A stretch of 64,000 nt of DNA, from NCBI RefSeq assembly GCF_902809845.1, contig NZ_CADDWI010000008.1:930001-994000 (forward strand), in the 5' to 3' direction. Origin of the DNA: Chelativorans sp. Marseille-P2723. Its GTDB lineage: Bacteria; Pseudomonadota; Alphaproteobacteria; Rhizobiales; Rhizobiaceae. Positions 8,777-17,568 of the stretch are shown here, one piece after another (the stretch's first letter is position 1; each line of letters begins with the position of its first letter). The notes beneath the pieces were generated by a model. It saw only the letters and a list, made by a program, of their open reading frames with translations. It made no database searches and had not been told where the DNA came from. Position numbers and translations under genes: made by a program.

Positions 8777-9541
8777 TTAATGTAAGCCTGCTGGGTGAGC
8801 CAAAATCCGCTTTTGGAGTTGCGTAATGATGTCGAAGTTCGCCAGTTGCCGGCCCAGATAGTTGCCAAAGCCTTCATGCGCGATGTTCATATGGTGCAGG
8901 AGTGCCTTCATCGCCGTCCGCTCGGATGATAAAAGCCGTGCAGCCATCTCGTCCTCAAGGCCCCGCTGAATCGCCCGTTCCTTAAGGCGCTGCATGAGGG
9001 GAGCCGCAATTTCTCCGGTCAGCGCATAGTCCTCGGCAATAAGGTCCGGGTCGACATTAGCGACGGAAAGGATCATGGCGGCGACAATCCCGGTGCGGTC
9101 CTTGCCGGCGGTGCAGTTGAACAGCACCATGCCTTCTTCTGCCTCAGCAATTGCCTGCGCAACGCTCACAAGCGCAGGACCACAATTCTCGATTGCCTCG
9201 ATGTAGCGCTCCGAAAGGTCGATCGGTCCTCTTGCGCGGAACATGAGCTCCGCAGGTGCGAGGCCGTGGAAAAGCGAGATGTGGTGGTAGCGGACGTTCC
9301 CGTGTCCGGCAAACACGTTTGGTTGCGCCGCAACTTCGCTCTCGTTGCGCAGATCAATGACGGTGCGCAAGCCCAGAGATAACAATCTCTCAACATCTTT
9401 TCCGGTGAGTTCATGCAAGGCATCCGCCCTCATCAGCGAACGCCAACGGGTCTTCGTCCCGCAGACGGTCGGATAGCCGCCAAGGTCGCGAACGTTATAG
9501 GCTGCCTCCAGGCGAATATGTCGTTCTTGCGTGTATGGCAT
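8777..9541 (-). CDS. Tyrosine/serine phosphatase-like protein (Y_phosphatase3 type)
   Basis: A 254-residue protein beginning RLEAAYNVRDLGGYPT, the usual opening of the bacterial dual-specificity/lipid phosphatase family PF13350. It has the Cys-based P-loop NCTAGKDRTG (C-x5-R, about residues 142-151) and VIDLRNESE near residue 62. Such enzymes hydrolyse phosphotyrosine, phosphoinositides or small phosphorylated compounds. It starts at 9541, overlapping the stop of the upstream permease (TGATG), so it belongs to the ABC-importer operon. That points to a small phosphorylated substrate from the imported compound rather than signalling, but this is inference. Confidence 0.8.
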   Translation of the reverse strand: MPYTQERHIRLEAAYNVRDLGGYPTVCGTKTRWRSLMRADALHELTGKDVERLLSLGLRTVIDLRNESEVAAQPNVFAGHGNVRYHHISLFHGLAPAELMFRARGPIDLSERYIEAIENCGPALVSVAQAIAEAEEGMVLFNCTAGKDRTGIVAAMILSVANVDPDLIAEDYALTGEIAAPLMQRLKERAIQRGLEDEMAARLLSSERTAMKALLHHMNIAHEGFGNYLGRQLANFDIITQLQKRILAHPAGLH

Positions 9542-10368
9542 CAGCGAACACCGGATTTGATGAAGGAATCGACGACCTGCCGTTGCAGGACGAGGTAAAT
9601 GAGCAGGATCGGCAACGATGCGAGCGTGGCAGCGGCCATCAGCAAGCCCCAGTCGTTGCCTTCCTGGGTCATGAAGAACTGAAGACCTATCTGAACCACA
9701 GAATTCTCTACACGGCGGATTAGAAGCAGCGGCCAGAAATAATCATTCCAGGCCGAGATGAAGCACAGGATGGACACGGAAGCGAGGGGCGCGCGAATAT
9801 TGGGCGCCACCACGCCCATCAGCGTGCGCAAGCTGCCTGCGCCGTCCATACGCGCCGCCTCGATGACCGCCCGTGGGAAGCCACGCATCGCGTTGTAGAT
9901 GACCAGCATTGTAAAAGCTGCCGCAGCGTTGGGAATGACGAGACCGGCGATACTGTCAAGCAGCCCCATTTTGGTTGCGAGCACGTAGTTTGGGATCATC
10001 ACCACCTGGAAAGGAACCAGCCAGGACAGTGCGATGAGCGTGTGGGCGATGCGCCCGCCAGGGAAGGTCCAGCGGACGAGTGCCCAGGCAGCCAATAGTC
10101 CGGTCACCACCTGCGCTAACGTAGTCGTCGCGGCCATCAGGAAGGTATTTTGCAGGATACCGAGGATCGGCATCGTCGCCAGCACCGCGCGGTAATTGTC
10201 CAGCGTCGGCGCATTTGGCCAAAGGGCGCTGGAGAAGATCTCGTTGCTGGCGCGAAACGAGGTCTGGAACATCCAGTAGACCGGGAACAGCGCAATGAAA
10301 GATAAAAGCAACATCACTGCATGCGCTGCGACATGGGGCGGCCGTGATTTAGTCGTCATAGACGGCAA
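9541..10368 (-). CDS. ABC transporter permease, CUT1 family (UgpE-like)
   Basis: A 275-residue inner-membrane permease with about six hydrophobic segments and the MalFG-type EAA loop IEAARMDGAGSLRTLMGVVAPNIRAP (about residues 170-195) that docks the ATPase. The opening HVAAHAVMLLLSFIALFPVYWMFQTSF fits the UgpE/MalG type. It overlaps the other permease gene by 20 bases. It forms the membrane channel with that partner for uptake of a small sugar or polyol-phosphate type substrate. Confidence 0.88.
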   Translation of the reverse strand: MPSMTTKSRPPHVAAHAVMLLLSFIALFPVYWMFQTSFRASNEIFSSALWPNAPTLDNYRAVLATMPILGILQNTFLMAATTTLAQVVTGLLAAWALVRWTFPGGRIAHTLIALSWLVPFQVVMIPNYVLATKMGLLDSIAGLVIPNAAAAFTMLVIYNAMRGFPRAVIEAARMDGAGSLRTLMGVVAPNIRAPLASVSILCFISAWNDYFWPLLLIRRVENSVVQIGLQFFMTQEGNDWGLLMAAATLASLPILLIYLVLQRQVVDSFIKSGVR

Positions 10369-11275
10369 GCCTCTTCATTGAAGCCAGACACCCGAGGGAA
10401 ACGACGCCCAGGACGGTGAACACCAATATCCCGGCGGCTGTGCTCCAGCCTGCTGACATGGTCATGAATCCGTATTCCCACATCAGATAATAGACGTTGG
10501 TGGTGGAGCCGAGAGGTCCGCCGCCGGTCAGCGCGTTGATGTAAACGAAGCTCCACTGGGCGCCGAAGAGGAAGGTCATCATCGTCAGAAGCAAAATGGT
10601 TGGCGACAGGAGCGGCAGACGGATGTCCCGCAGGACCTGCCAGCGGCTGGCTCCGTCCATGCGTGCAGCTTCGAAATAGGTCGGGTTGATGGCACTATCG
10701 GCAGCAGCGAACAGAAGGGTCGAGAACCCGATCAGTTTCCATCCGGTGATCCAGACCAATGTCCACAACGCTATCTGCGGATCACGCAGAAAGCCGATTG
10801 CATTAAAACCAACGTGCTGAAGCAAGGCGTTGACGAGCCCGTGGTCTTCATTGAGCAACCAGCGCCAGACAATGGCAGCAACGATAGGCGCAACAATCAT
10901 AGGCACGAAAATGATCGCCCGATAGATATTACGCATCGGTCCGCGCAGATCGGACGTCAGAATTGCAATAACAAGCGGGACACCTACCGAAAGGGGCAGC
11001 AGCCCGGTCGTGTAGAGGATGGTGTTTACTACAGCCCGCTTCATGTCGGGAAGAGTCAGAAGGTTTACGTAATTATCGAGGCCGACATAGCGTGGCTGCG
11101 AGCGCGGCAGCATGTTCCATTCGTAGAAGGAAAGTTCGAACGCCTGCAGGAGCGGGACATAGGTCCACATCAGGAGTACCGTAACTGCAGGCGCCAGATA
11201 GAGCCAAGGCTCAAACGCCCTCAGCTTCAGGCGCGGCAGCCGCCGCGGCGGTGCATAGGTATGGGCAACTGCCAT
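10349..11275 (-). CDS. ABC transporter permease, CUT1 family (UgpA-like)
   Basis: A 308-residue permease of the UgpA/MalF-like type: N-terminal PWLYLAPAVTVLLMWTYVPLLQAFELSF, several membrane segments, and the EAA loop FEAARMDGASRWQVLRDIRLPLLSP at about residues 198-222. It lies 61 bases after the binding-protein gene and overlaps the second permease, so the three are co-expressed. The partner of UgpE-like permease at 9541-10368. Confidence 0.88.
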   Translation of the reverse strand: MAVAHTYAPPRRLPRLKLRAFEPWLYLAPAVTVLLMWTYVPLLQAFELSFYEWNMLPRSQPRYVGLDNYVNLLTLPDMKRAVVNTILYTTGLLPLSVGVPLVIAILTSDLRGPMRNIYRAIIFVPMIVAPIVAAIVWRWLLNEDHGLVNALLQHVGFNAIGFLRDPQIALWTLVWITGWKLIGFSTLLFAAADSAINPTYFEAARMDGASRWQVLRDIRLPLLSPTILLLTMMTFLFGAQWSFVYINALTGGGPLGSTTNVYYLMWEYGFMTMSAGWSTAAGILVFTVLGVVSLGCLASMKRLAVYDD

Positions 11276-11336
11276 GTCTGTTATCTCACCTGGAAGAGTT
11301 TGCGCCGAAGCACATGACTTCGGCGCTGATGAGTGA

Positions 11337-12635
11337 TTATCTTGGCATCAGCGGCTGGGCCCGTTCCTGCGCGGCGCGCAGGATTTCATACGCATCGCCG
11401 GTACCGAAGACGGCTTCCGTGACGGCATCCTTCATCATGTTTTCCACCTGACGGTAGTTCGGGCCGCCGAATGCGATGTTGGGCGTCAGTCGTTCAAGCT
11501 GCTCAAGGTTGGCGCGATATTTGGGGTTCGCTTCGATCCAGTTCTTGAGGTAGCGCGGATCGTCCAACGTTCCAAGGCGCAGCGGAAGATAACCAATCTT
11601 GGTGGTGATGATGGTATAAGCCTCGTCCGAGGTAAGGAATTTCATCAGCTCCCAAGCCGCCCGCTGCTTTACCGGGTCCTGGGAGAACATGAAGATTGCC
11701 GAGCCGGAATTTGTCGGTGCAGTCGGCTTGTCGCCAAACGCCGGCATCGCAGCAAGCCCAAGTTCGAAATTGCCAGCGGCGGCGCTCTCCAGACGGTTAA
11801 GCACGGCAGAGGTGTAAAGGAACATGCCGAGATTGCCCGACTGGAACGTATCGACATGCGCGCCGACATCGATCCGCGCATGGGCACCCGAATCGATCAG
11901 ATCGCGCAGCATTGCAACCGCGTCAGCCTGATTCTTCTCGGCGAAGGTCAGCGTATTGCCGTCGCGCACCTTGCCGCCATTCGACATCACGATCGACTGG
12001 TAAACGAAGGTGCCGTCGGCGGGACCGTATGCTCCCGGAAAGAAGCCGTGCTTGCCGGTCTTCTCTGCGATTGCAATGCCTGCCGCCTTCACGTCTTCCC
12101 AGGTGCGGGGCGGCTGATCAGGATCAAGGCCGGCCTGCTCGAACAATGTGCGGTTGATGTACATGATCGGCGTCGAGAAGACATAGGCAAGGCCATAGGT
12201 TTTACCTTCCACCTCGCCAAGAGAAAGGCCGGAAGGGACGAAACCGCCGGCATGGTCGGCAAGTTCTTGTCCAACTACGTCTTCGAGCGGCTGTGCACCA
12301 AGCTGCTCGGCGGCATAGATCAGGTCACGGAAGACAAGCTGGGCAACGTCAACGTCCTGCCCGGCAACCATGTCGGCCTGGACGCGGCTGAGCACTTCAT
12401 TGGAAGGGGCGCCAATTGGCTCGACCTTGATCAGCGGGTTGGCTTTTTCGAACGCCTCGATCAACTCAAGGGTCGCTTCACGGCCAATGCCGGCTGATGC
12501 CAGGTTGTAGTTATAGAAAGAAATCGTTACCGGCTGGGTGATGACATCCGCCATCTGGGCATCGGCAAAGCCGATCCCGGCCGAAAGCGTCAGGCAGGTT
12601 GAGGCTGAAAAGGCAAGGAAATTTCTGCGGTTCAT
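11337..12635 (-). CDS. Extracellular solute-binding protein, family 1 (UgpB-like)
   Basis: A 432-residue periplasmic binding protein. The N-terminus MNRRNFLAFSASTCLTLSAG with the RRNFL pattern looks like a Tat-type export signal ending near GFADA. The mature part is a typical cluster-F/CUT1 binding protein (ITISFYNYNLA near the start, then KAAGIAIAEKTGKHGFFPGAYGP, and a repeated LMKFLTSDEAY helix near the C-terminus). It captures substrate outside and delivers it to the two permeases. Substrate cannot be read from sequence; the operon's phosphodiesterase suggests a phosphodiester such as a glycerophosphodiester. Confidence 0.87.
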   Translation of the reverse strand: MNRRNFLAFSASTCLTLSAGIGFADAQMADVITQPVTISFYNYNLASAGIGREATLELIEAFEKANPLIKVEPIGAPSNEVLSRVQADMVAGQDVDVAQLVFRDLIYAAEQLGAQPLEDVVGQELADHAGGFVPSGLSLGEVEGKTYGLAYVFSTPIMYINRTLFEQAGLDPDQPPRTWEDVKAAGIAIAEKTGKHGFFPGAYGPADGTFVYQSIVMSNGGKVRDGNTLTFAEKNQADAVAMLRDLIDSGAHARIDVGAHVDTFQSGNLGMFLYTSAVLNRLESAAAGNFELGLAAMPAFGDKPTAPTNSGSAIFMFSQDPVKQRAAWELMKFLTSDEAYTIITTKIGYLPLRLGTLDDPRYLKNWIEANPKYRANLEQLERLTPNIAFGGPNYRQVENMMKDAVTEAVFGTGDAYEILRAAQERAQPLMPR

Positions 12636-12664
12636 CGATATCGGTCCTGGTTGTTCTGTGAGAG

Positions 12665-13513
12665 TTATTCGGCAGCGACCGGAGCGGCGGCGGCACGTTG
12701 GAGGAGCATTTCGAGAGGGTAGACGTTGAGTTCTTCGCGGTTGGCTGGCTGGGGCACAAATGCCACCGTCAATCCGCTTTTGCGGATGGTGCCGATCGCA
12801 AAGGAAGAGCCGCGCACCATGCGCAGGACGTCGTTGCGCAGAATATCGGTGGCGGCATGCTGACCGGTTCCGACGACAACGGGAATGCCATACCAGTTAG
12901 ACACGCGGTCATGGTGGATATGGCCGCTAAGGATGCCGACGATATTGCGGCCTTTGAGAAGCTGTGCAAGGCGCATCGAATGACCGTGGTCGATGTGCCG
13001 CCAATGGGCCAGATCCGGGCCGTCTCCGAGCGCTGGCGGATGGTGCGATACGATGAGTTTTGGCAACTCGGTCTTGGTATCAAGAACATTGGCAAGCCAA
13101 TCGAATTGCTCGTCCTCGATGGTGCCGCCGATGTAGTTTGGCGTGCTTGAGTCCAGCGTGATGACATGAATGCCATCAATGACGCGATCATGGTAGAATG
13201 GCGCATCCGGCGCTTCGGAGTGGATGTCCATGCCGGCGTAGAACCCTTCCCGGGTGTCGTGATTGCCGATCGCATAAATGACCGGCAGGTCAGTGCCATT
13301 CATGATCTCACACAGCAGCCTATAGCTGGCGGCATCGCCGCGGTTCGTCAGGTCGCCGCTGGCGACGATGAAGCTTGGCTTGGGCGTGATGGACGCCACC
13401 TGCGCAAGGATCTCACGAAGCGTTTGCGCCGTATCGCTGAAGAGATGATCATCTTGGGCGGGATCACCGATATGAAGATCGGTCAGATGTACGAAAGTGA
13501 CGTCTCGCGACAT
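12665..13513 (-). CDS. Calcineurin-like metallophosphoesterase / cyclic-nucleotide-type phosphodiesterase
   Basis: A 282-residue class-III phosphodiesterase related to CpdA and GpdQ. All metal-site motifs are present in order: VHLTDLHIGD (D-x-H, residues 7-16), VASGDLTNRGD (GD, about 50-60), IGNHDT (GNH, about 81), VSHHPPA (about 160) and SGHIHHD (GHxH, about 196-202). It lacks a signal peptide, so it acts in the cytoplasm. The gene overlaps the 3' end of the ATPase gene by 31 bases and precedes the binding protein by 29. A role in opening an imported phosphodiester is the natural inference; cAMP hydrolysis is an alternative. Confidence 0.85.
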   Translation of the reverse strand: MSRDVTFVHLTDLHIGDPAQDDHLFSDTAQTLREILAQVASITPKPSFIVASGDLTNRGDAASYRLLCEIMNGTDLPVIYAIGNHDTREGFYAGMDIHSEAPDAPFYHDRVIDGIHVITLDSSTPNYIGGTIEDEQFDWLANVLDTKTELPKLIVSHHPPALGDGPDLAHWRHIDHGHSMRLAQLLKGRNIVGILSGHIHHDRVSNWYGIPVVVGTGQHAATDILRNDVLRMVRGSSFAIGTIRKSGLTVAFVPQPANREELNVYPLEMLLQRAAAAPVAAE

Positions 13514-14628
13514 TGTTCGGCTCCGAGGCTTCGGTTGGGGGGAGTGTTTTCAAGGCGCGGCTCAACACGGCGTCCATTCTCGCTGATGAAGGCGTGGACG
13601 GCATCGGTGGGAACGGTAATGCCGAGGGGGCGGGGAGGGATGGCTGTTTCCTGAGGCAGGGCAACAGCAACCCTCGTTCCTGCGACGCTACCGTAAAGAT
13701 GCAGTTCGCTGCCAAGATCCTCGACCATTTCGTAATGGAAGGGCAGCACATTTGTCCCGTCGAAATCCTGCGAAAGCTGTGCCGCAGCCGGGCGGAACGC
13801 AACCTCGATGCGGGTATTCTCCGGAAGGTCAAAGATCTGACCCGGCCATGTCACGATATCTCCGGCAACACAGGCGCGTCCCGACGCGTTAACAACCGCA
13901 GGCAGGAAGTTCATGGGGGGCGAGCCGAGGAAACTTGCCACGAACTGGCTCTGGGGGCGCCGGTAGACTTCGGACGGCGAACCTACCTGCTCGATTTTCC
14001 CGTCCCTCATCACCACGAGCTTGTCGGCCAAGGTCATGGCCTCCACCTGGTCGTGGGTGACGAAGACGCTCGTGGTCTTCAATTCGCGGTGAAGGCTTTT
14101 GATCTCTAGTCGCATCTGGATGCGCAGCTTCGCATCAAGGTTCGAAAGCGGCTCATCGAAAAGGAAGATGCTAGGCTGACGGACCATCGCCCGCCCCATC
14201 GCCACACGCTGGCGCTGGCCCCCGGACAGTTCGTTCGGCTTGCGATCGAGATAGAGTTCGAGACCGAGCGTTTTGGCAATGCGCTCCACACGTTCGTCAC
14301 GTTCTTTGCGGGGGTTGCCGGCAACTTTGAGCGCATAGCCAATATTCTGCGCGACGGTCATATGCGGATAGAGAGCATAGTTCTGGAAGACCATGGCGCA
14401 TCCGCGTCTGGCCGGGTCAACGTCATTGACGACGGCACCGCCGATCAGGATCTCTCCGGAACTGATGTCCTCTAATCCGGCGATCATGCGCAGCAGCGTG
14501 GACTTGCCGCAGCCGGAAGGGCCGAGAATGACGACGAATTCGCCTGGCTCCACCGAAAGGTCGATGCCGCGAACGGCAAGCGTCTTGCCATACAATTTCC
14601 GGACAGAGCGAATGTCTATCGATGCCAT
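13483..14628 (-). CDS. ABC transporter ATP-binding protein (UgpC/MalK type)
   Basis: A 381-residue ATPase with Walker A GPSGCGKSTLLRMIAG (about residues 36-51), Q-loop MVFQNYALYPHMTV, signature LSGGQRQRVAMGRAMVRQP (about 134), Walker B SIFLFDEPLSNLD and the H-loop FVTHDQVEAMTLAD. The C-terminal about 140 residues form the MalK-type OB/TOBE regulatory domain. It is the first gene of the minus-strand importer operon. It energises the two CUT1 permeases. Its C-terminus runs 31 bases into the phosphodiesterase gene, showing close coupling. Confidence 0.93.
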   Translation of the reverse strand: MASIDIRSVRKLYGKTLAVRGIDLSVEPGEFVVILGPSGCGKSTLLRMIAGLEDISSGEILIGGAVVNDVDPARRGCAMVFQNYALYPHMTVAQNIGYALKVAGNPRKERDERVERIAKTLGLELYLDRKPNELSGGQRQRVAMGRAMVRQPSIFLFDEPLSNLDAKLRIQMRLEIKSLHRELKTTSVFVTHDQVEAMTLADKLVVMRDGKIEQVGSPSEVYRRPQSQFVASFLGSPPMNFLPAVVNASGRACVAGDIVTWPGQIFDLPENTRIEVAFRPAAAQLSQDFDGTNVLPFHYEMVEDLGSELHLYGSVAGTRVAVALPQETAIPPRPLGITVPTDAVHAFISENGRRVEPRLENTPPNRSLGAEQCRETSLSYI

Positions 14629-14692
14629 GACTGCGTCCCGTTGTCGGTTCAGCGATGGCGGGGAAATAGCGTGGATGGATAACGGTTAGATG

Positions 14693-14720
14693 ACAGTTCT
14701 CGGTATTGTCCTGAAACTGT
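14693..14720. promoter_or_regulatory. Inverted repeat upstream of the ABC-importer operon
   Basis: ACAGTT at 14693-14698 and its exact complement AACTGT at 14715-14720 are separated by 16 bases. The pair sits 65-92 bases before the ATPase start codon (14628, minus strand), where a repressor or activator site would be expected. Short arms make chance occurrence possible. Confidence 0.3.
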
Positions 14721-14810
14721 GAAGATTGGTGTATAGTCAGGCTGACATTGCGGCTGAACGCCTGCCAAAAAGCGGCGGTTCGCTGTTAAGTATGAACGTT
14801 CTCTACTTTC

Positions 14811-15281
14811 TTAGATTGCCGCCAGGCCTTCATCCTTCACCTGCCGGATGGTCAAGGCGGTGCGCACGGTATCCACATTGGGGGTTGATGTCAGTTCTTC
14901 TATGACAAAGGTTTGGAAGGTGGTGAGATCTGTTGCGACACAGTGAAGGAGGAAATCGGATTCCCCGGAGACCATCCAAGCGCGACGCACAATGGGCCAG
15001 TTTCGCGCACGTTCGGCGAATGCCCTAAGCTCCGCTTCCGATTGATGCTGTAGCCCGACGAGGCAGAAGGCTACCACGTCAAGACCCAGCATGGGCTTGT
15101 TGAGCAAGGCGCGGTAGCCTTTGATGACGCCGCTCTCCTCCAGCCTTTTCACCCGCCGAAGACACGGCGGCGCGGAAATGCCGACACGGCTGGAAAGCTC
15201 GACATTCGTGATTCGGCCATTGTTCTGAAGTTCCCGCAGGATCTTCCAGTCGATGGCGTCGAGATCAGCCCTCAACGGCAT
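14811..15281 (-). CDS. Lrp/AsnC-family transcriptional regulator
   Basis: A 156-residue feast/famine regulator. It has an N-terminal helix-turn-helix (DAIDWKILRELQNNGRITNVELSSRVGISAPPCLRRVKRLEESGVI split over residues 8-52) and a C-terminal RAM ligand-binding domain. ATG 15281 was chosen because it gives the family length; the upstream open frame to 15350 is not Lrp-like. It is divergently transcribed from trxB, an arrangement repeated in rhizobia, and may autoregulate from the 260-base shared region. Ligand is probably an amino acid. Confidence 0.9.
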   Translation of the reverse strand: MPLRADLDAIDWKILRELQNNGRITNVELSSRVGISAPPCLRRVKRLEESGVIKGYRALLNKPMLGLDVVAFCLVGLQHQSEAELRAFAERARNWPIVRRAWMVSGESDFLLHCVATDLTTFQTFVIEELTSTPNVDTVRTALTIRQVKDEGLAAI

Positions 15282-15541
15282 TGCGCTCCCCTTTGCCCGC
15301 TCCGGCACACGATTGTGTCGCACATGCGCCACAAAACCTAAGCTATGCATCCTGCATAGCCAAGTGCGTTACGGAAGGCGAAGCGCAAAAGACAGCCACA
15401 GCTTGCCCTCGTGGCCGCACATTGACCCACAGGAGGCGCTAACTGTTGGAAAGTACGCCTTCGCCTTGCGCTCAGACCTATGGAATACTTACATCAAGCG
15501 CATCCGTAGCCCTCTGTGTTCGTAAAAAAAGGATCTCGAAA

Positions 15542-16516
15542 ATGACCAGCCGCCACGCGCCAGTTCTTATCATTGGATCGGGACCGGCCGGATACACGGC
15601 GGCCATCTACGCGGCGCGAGCGATGCTGAAACCCCTGCTGATAGCGGGCCTTGAACAGGGCGGGCAGTTGATGATCACGACGGAGGTGGAAAATTACCCC
15701 GGTTTCGCCGAGCCGATTCAGGGGCCATGGCTCATGGAGCAGATGCGTTTGCAGGCGGAAAATGTGGGTGCTGAAATCGTCGGCGACCTGATCGTTGAGG
15801 CTGATATCGAGTCGCGACCATTCCGTCTGATCGGCGATTCAGGTGTGGTCTATACCTGCGATGCGCTGATCATAGCCACCGGCGCGAAGGCCAAATGGCT
15901 TGGCCTGCCTTCGGAACGGTCTTTCATGGGATTTGGTGTCTCCGCCTGCGCTACTTGCGATGGCTTCTTCTACCGCGGCAAGGATGTGGTAGTGATCGGC
16001 GGCGGCAATACGGCAGTTGAGGAAGCGCTTTATCTTTCCAACCTTGCCCGCAAGGTGATGGTCATCCATCGGCGCGATGAGTTCCGCGCGGAGCGAATTC
16101 TCCAGGAGCGCATTCTGAAAAAGGATAATGTGGAAGTTCTGTGGGACTCGGTTGTGGACGAGATCCTCGGCGAACCTGCAAAGCCGCCCATGCCGCCTTC
16201 GGTCACTGGTATACGCGTGCAGAACGTCATAACGGGTAAGAAGAGCGAAATTCCGGTAGACGGCGTGTTCGTGGCTATCGGGCATGCCCCGGCAGTTGAA
16301 CTTTTCCAGGGCAAGCTGAAGCAGAAGCCGAACGGGTATCTGTGGACCGCGCCGGATTCCACGCGCACGGATGTTCCGGGGGTATTTGCCGCAGGTGACG
16401 TCACGGATGATGTCTATCGCCAGGCGGTGACTGCAGCGGCGCTAGGCTGCATGGCTGCGCTCGAAGCGGAAAAATTTTTGGAGGAGACGGCGCTGCATCG
16501 CGAGGCAGCCGAATAA
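15542..16516 (+). CDS. trxB: Thioredoxin reductase (NADPH)
   Basis: A 324-residue flavoprotein that reduces thioredoxin with NADPH. Seen in order: FAD-binding IIGSGPAGYTAAIYAARA (residues 9-26), the redox-active CATC in ACATCDGFFYRGKD (about residue 138), NADPH-binding VVIGGGNTAVEEALYL (about 155), the HRRDEFRA loop, and the second FAD motif GVFAAGDVTDDVYRQA near 285. ATG 15542 gives the family length. lsrB begins 38 bases after its stop and is probably co-transcribed. Synteny lrp-trxB-lsrB matches Sinorhizobium and Agrobacterium. Confidence 0.97.
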   Translation: MTSRHAPVLIIGSGPAGYTAAIYAARAMLKPLLIAGLEQGGQLMITTEVENYPGFAEPIQGPWLMEQMRLQAENVGAEIVGDLIVEADIESRPFRLIGDSGVVYTCDALIIATGAKAKWLGLPSERSFMGFGVSACATCDGFFYRGKDVVVIGGGNTAVEEALYLSNLARKVMVIHRRDEFRAERILQERILKKDNVEVLWDSVVDEILGEPAKPPMPPSVTGIRVQNVITGKKSEIPVDGVFVAIGHAPAVELFQGKLKQKPNGYLWTAPDSTRTDVPGVFAAGDVTDDVYRQAVTAAALGCMAALEAEKFLEETALHREAAE

Positions 16517-16554
16517 AGGCGAAGGTTTCGCCAGAACAAGAGGGGATAAGGGCG

Positions 16555-17445
16555 TTGGACTGGGATAAGCTACGTGTATTCCATGCCGCTGCAGCGGCAG
16601 GGTCTTTCACCCATGCGGCCGAGACCCTGCATCTTTCACAATCGGCGATATCCCGGCAGGTAAGCGCGCTGGAGCAGGAACTGGGCGTGCCACTTTTCCA
16701 CCGCCACGCCCGTGGGCTGGTGCTTACCGAACAAGGCGAAATGCTTTATCGCACCACTCATGAAGTGGTGATGAAGCTTGAAAGCGTTAAGGTGCGGCTT
16801 TCCGAGACGAAGGACCGTCCGTCAGGCATTCTTCGCGTCTCCACGACCGTCGGCCTCGGCACCGGGTGGCTTACTGAACGGGTGCCGGAGTTCGGAGATT
16901 TATACCCGGACATTCAGCTTGAACTCATTCTCGATAATGAGGAACTGGATCTGACGATGAGAGAGGCTGACTGTGCGATTCGGATGCGCCAGCCTCAGCA
17001 GCCCGACCTCATACAACGCAAGCTGTTCACCGTGCATTTCCATCTATACGCCTCGCCTCAATATGTGAGCCGGCATGGCAAGCCAACCACGATTGCCGAC
17101 CTTGATCGACACCGGATTGTGACCTTCGGTGAAACCGTGCCTGCGCATCTGAGCGACATGAACTGGCTTGAGATGGCCGGGCGTCCTGAAGGCTCCAGGC
17201 GGCCTGCCGCCTTGCAGATTAACAATATTCTGGCGATCAAGCTTGCCGTGCAGCGGGGCGCGGGAATCGCCATGCTTCCAGATTATTTTGTGGGCGACGA
17301 TAGCGACCTTGTGCAACTCTTGCCCGAGACCGCTGTGCCCTCGTTCGACACGTATTTCTGCTACCCGGACACGATGAAGAACCAGGCAAAGTTGCAGGTG
17401 TTCCGCGATTTCCTGATTTCAAAGTCGCGGAACTGGTCGTACTGA
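16555..17445 (+). CDS. lsrB: LysR-type regulator LsrB/VtlR
   Basis: A 296-residue LysR regulator: an N-terminal winged helix (LRVFHAAAAAGSFTHAAETL, then SQSAISRQVSALEQELGVPL) and a C-terminal effector domain. The sequence FHRHARGLVLTEQGEMLYRT and its place right after trxB match rhizobial LsrB (Sinorhizobium) and VtlR (Agrobacterium, Brucella), which control symbiosis or virulence, oxidative stress and AbcR small RNAs. The start is a TTG at 16555, with LDWDKLR matching the family N-terminus. The gene is followed at 17569 by an AbcR-type sRNA, its known regulatory target in relatives. Confidence 0.92.
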   Translation: MDWDKLRVFHAAAAAGSFTHAAETLHLSQSAISRQVSALEQELGVPLFHRHARGLVLTEQGEMLYRTTHEVVMKLESVKVRLSETKDRPSGILRVSTTVGLGTGWLTERVPEFGDLYPDIQLELILDNEELDLTMREADCAIRMRQPQQPDLIQRKLFTVHFHLYASPQYVSRHGKPTTIADLDRHRIVTFGETVPAHLSDMNWLEMAGRPEGSRRPAALQINNILAIKLAVQRGAGIAMLPDYFVGDDSDLVQLLPETAVPSFDTYFCYPDTMKNQAKLQVFRDFLISKSRNWSY

Positions 17446-17490
17446 ACCTGCCATGTGCTCGTTCAATAAAGGGATAAAGCTGAAATGTTA

Positions 17491-17516
17491 TCAGCCATGC
17501 TAAATTGCATGGCTGA
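17491..17516. promoter_or_regulatory. Perfect 10-bp palindrome, candidate LsrB/VtlR operator for abcR
   Basis: TCAGCCATGC (17491-17500), spacer TAAATT, then its exact complement GCATGGCTGA (17507-17516). Its centre lies about 65 bases before the predicted abcR start, the classical position for a LysR-type recognition site. No T-run follows, so it is not a standard terminator for lsrB, although a hairpin role there is the alternative. Confidence 0.6.
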
Positions 17517-17532
17517 AATGCATTGGTGTGAG

Positions 17533-17561
17533 CTTGCCATTTAGGCGGCGAATGCCCATAT
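17533..17561 (+). promoter_or_regulatory. Sigma-70 promoter of the AbcR-type sRNA
   Basis: CTTGCC (17533-17538) and CCATAT (17556-17561) are separated by 17 bases, close to the alphaproteobacterial CTTGAC-N17-CTATAT pattern. The expected start point, 17568-17569, coincides with the base of the first sRNA hairpin. Confidence 0.65.
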
Positions 17562-17568
17562 GCAGGTT

